The notes under the pieces were generated by a model. That model made no database searches and was not told the origin of the DNA. It saw only the letters and a program-made list of their open reading frames with translations. Position numbers and translations under genes: made by a program. A stretch of 6,199 nucleotides of DNA. Origin: Actinomycetota bacterium (lineage in GTDB: Bacteria; Actinomycetota; Acidimicrobiia; Acidimicrobiales; Ilumatobacteraceae). Positions within the stretch are counted from its first letter, which is position 1. Each line of letters begins with the position of its first letter. This document shows positions 6,005-6,199 of the stretch, in pieces. The stretch covers positions 1 to 6,199 of the forward strand of contig VERK01000133.1 in the NCBI GenBank assembly GCA_018882725.1. The letters are read 5' to 3'.

Positions 6005-6199
6005 TGGACCCGTTGCGACGGTACGACGGATCACTCGACGATCTGTCGCCGGTGCGCACCGAACGACTCGAACGCGTGGTCGTCGCCGGTGGCGGACCGA
6101 GTGGTCTGGTGGCAGCCCTCGCGCTCGCTCGCGAAGGCGTTCCGGTCACGGTGTTGGAGAAGGGCGCCGAACTGGCGGTCGAATCGCGTGCTTCCACGC
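6004..6199 (+). CDS. FAD-dependent aromatic-ring-type monooxygenase, N-terminus (3' partial)
   Basis: The 65 visible codons start at the ATG overlapping the upstream stop (TGATG), with GGAAGAG at 5992-5998 as a possible ribosome binding site. After about 23 polar residues comes a Rossmann dinucleotide fold: VVVAGGGPSGLVAALALA (25-42, GxGxxG) and an acidic ribose-binding E52 in TVLEKG. SRAST at 61-65 is the beginning of the R-A-S-T motif common in single-component flavin hydroxylases of the salicylate/3-hydroxybenzoate hydroxylase (PHBH-like) class. These cytoplasmic enzymes use NAD(P)H and O2 to hydroxylate aromatic or heteroaromatic acids. The coding region leaves the window, so the substrate-binding part cannot be judged. 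Co-translated with the two genes before it. Confidence 0.85.
   Translation, partial: MDPLRRYDGSLDDLSPVRTERLERVVVAGGGPSGLVAALALAREGVPVTVLEKGAELAVESRAST

Noticed and set aside
1..6199. tRNA, rRNA, CRISPR array, insertion sequence or phage attachment site
   Set aside because: No cloverleaf, spaced direct repeats, terminal inverted repeats or transposase motifs were seen; nearly all sequence is accounted for by enzyme and lipoprotein genes.

Overview
The window is GC-rich, densely coded DNA with strongly G/C-biased third codon positions, single-base or 4-base gene overlaps, and GTG as well as ATG starts. This fits a high-GC actinobacterium. The style and the protein variants made me think of Acidimicrobiia (Ilumatobacter-like), but nothing in the window proves that lineage. 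There are no RNA genes, CRISPR arrays, insertion sequences or recognisable phage genes.

Layout. (i) Bases 1-1407, plus strand: a secreted lipoprotein, cut at its 5' end by the window edge. It carries a Ser/Thr/Pro-rich tether and seven SBBP-type beta-propeller repeats. (ii) Bases 1412-3942, minus strand: a two-gene unit. An HMG-CoA-lyase-like enzyme comes first and overlaps by ATGA with a tandem nitrilase-domain protein, whose stop lies 4 bases from the convergent lipoprotein stop. (iii) Bases 3943-4043: a 101-bp divergent control region with two facing -10-like boxes that form a dyad, next to a 25-bp near-perfect palindrome. (iv) Bases 4044-6199, plus strand: a TGATG-coupled operon of a class III (CaiB/BaiF) CoA-transferase, a maleate isomerase/arylmalonate decarboxylase-like protein, and the start of an FAD-dependent aromatic-ring-type monooxygenase that runs off the 3' edge.

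How the genes may work together. The two divergent units share one control region and read as a catabolic locus: hydroxylation (FAD monooxygenase), C-N hydrolysis (nitrilase superfamily), handling of a small dicarboxylate (maleate isomerase/AMDase fold), CoA transfer (CaiB/BaiF) and retro-Claisen C-C cleavage (HMG-CoA-lyase fold). This order resembles the lower pathway of an aromatic or N-heterocyclic compound, but no ring-opening dioxygenase, transporter or regulator gene is visible and the substrate is unknown. The lipoprotein is probably unrelated.

The most notable points are: a nitrilase protein whose second domain has lost the catalytic Cys and contains no lysine at all; a maleate-isomerase/AMDase homologue with Gly at both positions that normally hold the active-site cysteines; and the symmetric divergent promoter with its palindrome.
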